Shown here: piece by piece, positions 61,020 to 64,000 of the stretch
Layout of the letters: each line of letters opens with the position of its first letter
How positions within the stretch are numbered: position 1 is the first letter of the stretch
NCBI RefSeq assembly: GCF_000718515.1
Contig: NZ_JNZS01000009.1
Coordinates: 124,001 to 188,000, forward strand
Length of the DNA stretch: 64,000 nt
Direction: 5' to 3'
From: Micromonospora parva
GTDB lineage: Bacteria > Actinomycetota > Actinomycetes > Mycobacteriales > Micromonosporaceae
Position numbers and translations under genes: made by a program
Notes under the pieces: model-generated
What the model was told of the DNA's origin: nothing
The model's database searches: none
What the model saw: the letters and a program-made list of their open reading frames with translations, nothing else

Positions 61020-61691
61020 ATGAACCTCCTGACCGTCCTGCCGCTCGCCGTGGTCATGGTCGCCGGGACGCAGCTGGTGGTGGCGGTCTTCCTCGCCTCG
61101 TCGGATCGGCCCCGGGCCGCGTCGCTGGGCTTCCTCACCGGCGCGGGGCTGGTGGTGGCCGCCGGGGTGACTGTGGCGTGGTTGGTGACCCGGCTGGTGG
61201 GTGGAGTGGCGGCCGACGCCAGCGCCGTCGCCGGGAAGATCGATCGCGGTCCCGCCATCGACCTGGTGGTGCTGGCCCTGCTGGTGATCCTGGCCGTGCT
61301 GATCTGGCTACGCCGCAACCGGTCCGGACCGCCGCGCTGGCTGGGCGGCATCGAGCGCGCCGACGCGCCGCAGGCGCTGCGGCTGGGTGCGCTGCTCTTC
61401 GTGGCGACCCCCACGGACGACCTCACCATGGCCACCGTCGGGGCGAGCGTGGCCCGTCACGATCTGCCGTGGTGGCACCTGGTGCCGTTCGTGCTGTTCA
61501 CAGTGCTCCTGCTCGGGTTGCCGCTGCTGGCGTTGCTGCTGCTCGGGAGCAGGGCGGCGCGGGTGTTGACCCGGATGCGGGAATGGGCCGAGGGGCACGC
61601 CTGGATCGTCAGCGAGATCGTGATCGCGTTCTTCGCGCTGCTGACCGGGTTGGACCTGATCCGGTCCGGCTCAACCGCCGCCCTCCGCTGA
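61020..61691 (+). CDS. GAP-family membrane protein
   Basis: 223 residues from ATG 61020, with GGAAGGA upstream. Six hydrophobic helices, a conserved FVATPTDDLTMATVGASVA loop and a WIVSEIVIAFFALLTGLDLI C-terminus are features of the GAP/Sap family (sulfolipid-addressing protein relatives), small membrane proteins involved in lipid export in mycobacteria. The role here is open. Confidence 0.75.
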   Translation: MNLLTVLPLAVVMVAGTQLVVAVFLASSDRPRAASLGFLTGAGLVVAAGVTVAWLVTRLVGGVAADASAVAGKIDRGPAIDLVVLALLVILAVLIWLRRNRSGPPRWLGGIERADAPQALRLGALLFVATPTDDLTMATVGASVARHDLPWWHLVPFVLFTVLLLGLPLLALLLLGSRAARVLTRMREWAEGHAWIVSEIVIAFFALLTGLDLIRSGSTAALR

Positions 61692-61756
61692 CACGTACGA
61701 GGGAACCGGGCGGAGATGAGCGCAACAACGGTTCACGTTCGTCTTACCGTGACGGC

Positions 61757-61951
61757 ATGTTCGCTGTCGTCACCACGGTGATCCTCTACGTCTTCGGTTT
61801 CGTCTTCCTCTACGGCGTGATCCGGCTGGGTGTCCGGCACGCGTTCGAGGATCTGGAGTTGCAACGGGCCAAGGCCCAGCGCGAAGAGGAGTTGGCGGCC
61901 GCCCGCGACCGCTCCTTCATGCGCGACAACGCTTTCCTCGCCGGCAGTTGA
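61757..61951 (+). CDS. Small membrane protein
   Basis: 64 residues from ATG 61757. One N-terminal helix (about 2-25, FAVVTTVILYVFGFVFLYGVI) followed by a charged helix (FEDLELQRAKAQREEELAAAR). No clear ribosome site, so the gene is uncertain. Function unknown. Confidence 0.55.
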   Translation: MFAVVTTVILYVFGFVFLYGVIRLGVRHAFEDLELQRAKAQREEELAAARDRSFMRDNAFLAGS

Positions 61952-62046
61952 GCGCCGGATCGGTCCGGCCCGGCCCGGTGGCGTCGTCGGGCGGACGGGG
62001 AGCCGCCGGACGGTTCAACGTCGCGGATGCGAGGATCGCACCCGTG

Positions 62047-62595
62047 ATGGGAACGCTGAAGACGGAACCGGCCCGCGCCCGCCTCGATCTGCTCGCCCCG
62101 CCGGTCGCGGAGGCCATCGCCCAGTGGCCGGCCAGCGCCCCGGTGGACGTCAACGACGTGCTGGTCGCGCCGATCGACGCCGACCTCGCCGACACCGCGG
62201 CGTTCTGCGCGGCGTACGAGGTGGGGCTGGACGTGTCGGCCAACTGTGTCGTGGTGGCGGGCAAGCGTGAGGGTGTGGTCCGTTACGCGGCCTGCATCGT
62301 CCTGGCCACCACCCGGGCCGACGTGAACGGCGTGGCCCGCCGGGCGTTGGACGTCCGCAAGGCGAGCTTCGCCCCGATGGCCGACGCTGTCGAGTTGACC
62401 GGCATGGAGTACGGCGGCATCACCCCGATCGGGCTGCCGGCCCAGTGGCCGATCCTGGTGGACGCGCGGGTCATCGCCACACCGCACGTGATCGTCGGGT
62501 CCGGCGTACGGCACAGCAAGATCGCGCTGCCGGGGCCGGCGTTGGGCGCGCTGCCCGGAGCGCAGGTGGTGGAAGGGCTGGCCAGGCCGGCCTGA
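62047..62595 (+). CDS. YbaK/ProX-type aminoacyl-tRNA deacylase
   Basis: 182 residues from ATG 62047 (GTG 62044 is adjacent). Matches the YbaK/ProRS-associated editing fold: VDVNDVLVAPI, CVVVAGKREGVVRYAACIVLATTRADVN, TGMEYGGITPIGLP and VIVGSGVRHSKIALPG (in parts). The family removes mis-charged amino acids from tRNA, typically Cys or Ala from tRNA-Pro. Stand-alone gene followed by a convergent hairpin. Confidence 0.85.
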   Translation: MGTLKTEPARARLDLLAPPVAEAIAQWPASAPVDVNDVLVAPIDADLADTAAFCAAYEVGLDVSANCVVVAGKREGVVRYAACIVLATTRADVNGVARRALDVRKASFAPMADAVELTGMEYGGITPIGLPAQWPILVDARVIATPHVIVGSGVRHSKIALPGPALGALPGAQVVEGLARPA

Positions 62596-62603
62596 CCACG
62601 CAT

Positions 62604-62649
62604 CGGCATCGATGTCGTTGCACGTGAAACATCGTGATCATCGATGCCG
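62604..62649. terminator. Convergent hairpin with a parS-like loop
   Basis: CGGCATCGATG (62604-62614) and its complement (62639-62649) form an 11-bp perfect stem between the convergent deacylase and DsbA-like genes. The 24-nt loop contains CGTTGCACGTGAAACA (62616-62631), one base off the parS core. Confidence 0.6.
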
Positions 62650-62668
62650 GATGCTGGCCGCTGGTGAC

Positions 62669-63310
62669 TCAGTGTGAGTGGGCTGCGGATTCGCGCTGCT
62701 CCACCTCGGCCAGCGCGGCGAGCAACGTCTGCACCTCCTGCGCGCCGGAGACCGCGTACTTCCCGGCCAGCACGAAGGTCGGCACGCTGGTGATGCCCAG
62801 GGCCTGAGCGTGGGCCAGGGCGGCGGTGACGTCGGCGACGCGTTCGTCGGAGTCGAGGAACCGGCGGGCGTCGGCCGCGTCCAGGCCGACCTCGCCGGCC
62901 AGGGTGGCCAGCGCCTCCCGCGACCCGACGTCGACGCCGTGGTTGAAGTGCGCCTGGTACAGCGCCTCGACCATCTCGGCGGCCCTGCCCTGGTCGCTCG
63001 CCCAGGAGACCAGCCGGTGCGCCTCGAAGGTGTTGGCGATCACCGCGCGGTCGTAGTCGAGCCGCAGCCCGTCGGCCGCCGCGACCTGGGTCACGTGGTC
63101 GACCATCTGCCGGGCGCGCCCCGGACCGCCGAACTTGCCGGCCAACGCCTGCACCAGCGGCAGGGGCTGCGGCACCGGCGACGGGTCGAGCTGGAACGGC
63201 CGGTAGTGGACCGTCACCTCGCCCGGGTAGCTGGCGAGGGCCTCATCCAGGCGGCGCTTGCCGATGTAGCACCACGGGCAGATGACGTCCGCGTAGATCT
63301 CGATCTCCAT
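62669..63310 (-). CDS. DsbA-family oxidoreductase (FrnE-like)
   Basis: 213 residues from ATG 63310. Thioredoxin fold with helical insert; the redox motif is Cys11-Pro-Trp-Cys14 in DVICPWCYIGKRRLDEAL, and GITSVPTFVLAGKYAVSGAQ holds the cis-proline. No signal peptide, so it is cytoplasmic, like FrnE/2-hydroxychromene isomerase-like members. It follows sufE by 20 bp on the same strand. A longer frame reaches 63604 but overlaps sufE. Confidence 0.9.
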   Translation of the reverse strand: MEIEIYADVICPWCYIGKRRLDEALASYPGEVTVHYRPFQLDPSPVPQPLPLVQALAGKFGGPGRARQMVDHVTQVAAADGLRLDYDRAVIANTFEAHRLVSWASDQGRAAEMVEALYQAHFNHGVDVGSREALATLAGEVGLDAADARRFLDSDERVADVTAALAHAQALGITSVPTFVLAGKYAVSGAQEVQTLLAALAEVEQRESAAHSH

Positions 63311-63330
63311 GACCGGTGCCAACCTCGCGG

Positions 63331-63759
63331 TCAGCCGCGTTGTTCCCGGATCTGACGCTTGAGACGACCCAGGATCGCCGTGCCGCCCCGGACCCGCAGC
63401 GGGCTGATCGCCTGCGCCAGCCCCATCCGCTGGTAGAGGTCGTCCGGTACGGCCAGCACCTGCTCGGCGCTCGCGCCGGCGAGCCCTTCGGCGAGGATCC
63501 CGGCGAACGCCCGGGTGGTGGGCGCCTCCGGCGGGCAGTCGAAGAGCGTCTCGACGGTGCCTTCCGGTGTCACCCGGGCGCGCAGGAAGAACGCCGTCTG
63601 GCACTCGGGCACCTGCTCCATGCCCTCGCGCTCCGCGGCACCCTCCGGCAGCGCCGGGATGACGTCCGCGTACTCCAGGAGCATCTCCAGCACCAGGTCG
63701 CGCGGCGCGGCCGCGAACTCGTCGACGATCTCGGCCAGTCGGGCCGGCATGTCAGCCAT
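63331..63759 (-). CDS. sufE: SufE family sulfur acceptor
   Basis: 142 residues. Accepts persulfide sulfur from a cysteine desulfurase for Fe-S cluster assembly. Catalytic Cys53 lies in VPECQTAFFLRA; the end SPLRVRGGTAILGRLKRQIREQ is typical. No desulfurase is adjacent within the window. Confidence 0.9.
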   Translation of the reverse strand: MADMPARLAEIVDEFAAAPRDLVLEMLLEYADVIPALPEGAAEREGMEQVPECQTAFFLRARVTPEGTVETLFDCPPEAPTTRAFAGILAEGLAGASAEQVLAVPDDLYQRMGLAQAISPLRVRGGTAILGRLKRQIREQRG

Positions 63760-63794
63760 GCGTCGAGGCTACCGCCGTGGTGCCGGAGCCCCGG

Positions 63795-64000
63795 TCACAC
63801 AGTGGGCGACTGCTCACTGATCTCGCTGAGCGCGCTGGTGGGGTCGAGCTGCATGGCCAGGTCGCCGAGCGAGACGATCCCCACCAGCTTGCGGTCACTG
63901 TCACAGACCAGCACCCGTCGGATGCCCCGATCCCGCATGAGCGCCGCCGCCTCACCCGCCGTGCAGTGCTGCTCGATCATGACGACCTCGCGGGTCACTA
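63795..64000 (-). CDS. CBS-domain protein, 5' end outside window
   Basis: Only the last about 68 residues are present. They read TREVVMIEQHCTAGEAAALMRDRGIRRVLVCDSDRKLVGIVSLGDLAMQLD (in parts), the second of a CBS pair, which usually binds adenosine nucleotides. The frame is open to the edge, so the start lies beyond base 64000 or at the GTG at 63998. Confidence 0.75.
   Translation of the reverse strand, partial: VTREVVMIEQHCTAGEAAALMRDRGIRRVLVCDSDRKLVGIVSLGDLAMQLDPTSALSEISEQSPTV

Noticed and set aside
60965..61951. A 328-codon frame overlapping the GAP-family gene
   Set aside because: Only its last 64 codons, from ATG 61757, read like a protein; the upstream part is a shadow of the GAP gene in another frame.
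62669..63604. A longer DsbA-like protein
   Set aside because: The added part is the antiparallel-frame shadow of sufE; the fold begins at MEIEIYADVICPWC.

Overview
This is a GC-rich actinomycete chromosome segment centred on the replication origin. The gene order on both sides of dnaA, the protein sequences and the abundance of GTG starts suggest a member of the Micromonosporaceae (Micromonospora-like). No species marker such as rRNA is present, so this is an inference. All function calls were made by reading the sequence and recognising families; no database search was run.

Layout. (1) 1-8.4 kb: a membrane protein cut by the window edge, a GT87-type glycosyltransferase, a class A penicillin-binding protein, a DUF5318 zinc-ribbon protein, a PadR regulator and inositol-phosphate synthase. 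This is the block known in Mycobacterium tuberculosis as Rv0046c-Rv0051, but on the other side of the origin and in mirror order. (2) 8.6-14.4 kb: DNA alkyl-transfer repair protein, an NfeD/flotillin pair and a large secreted repeat protein. (3) 14.4-25.1 kb: cca, murJ, a membrane pseudokinase, sigM with its anti-sigma factor, trxB, trxA, cwlM and a GNAT gene, matching Rv3907c-Rv3916c but with murJ and the pseudokinase as two genes. (4) 25.4-29.2 kb: aminotransferase, Ddl-type ligase and a HIT-like protein with a repetitive tail. (5) 29.3-36.2 kb: a parS-rich segregation region, then parB, parA, rsmG, jag, yidC, yidD, rnpA and rpmH, all reading leftward. (6) 36.9-43.3 kb: dnaA, oriC, dnaN, gnd, recF and dciA, reading rightward. 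(7) 43.3-52.5 kb: an OhrR-like regulator, small unknown genes, gyrB, gyrA with a full-length intein, a DUF3566 membrane protein, tRNA-Ile, a tiny DLW-39 protein and tRNA-Ala. (8) 52.5-53.7 kb: a decayed integration scar beside tRNA-Ala. (9) 53.7-64 kb: metallo-hydrolase, a giant CtpH/CtpI-like P-type ATPase, MFS and GAP-family membrane proteins, a YbaK-type deacylase, a DsbA-like protein, SufE and a CBS-domain protein cut by the window edge.

How it works together. The core is a replication, segregation and envelope cluster. DnaA acts at oriC, DciA and the clamp belong to the replisome, and gyrase relaxes the template. ParA/ParB act on five perfect parS cores, two of them inside the parA coding sequence. 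RnpA, RsmG, YidC, YidD and Jag serve RNA and membrane biogenesis. MurJ, its pseudokinase, CwlM, PonA and Ddl serve peptidoglycan. SigM/anti-sigma with TrxB/TrxA form a redox and envelope stress unit. Perfect DnaA boxes also occur outside oriC at 17.8, 29.4, 36.7 and 47.2 kb.

The items most worth a second look are the GyrA intein behind the catalytic tyrosine, the DnaA-box clusters next to parS and between gyrB and gyrA, the in-frame parS sites within parA, the perfect PadR operator on the padR-ino1 promoter, the pseudo-ATPase/ATPase tandem and the integrase remnant at tRNA-Ala. I saw no CRISPR array, intact prophage or complete insertion sequence.
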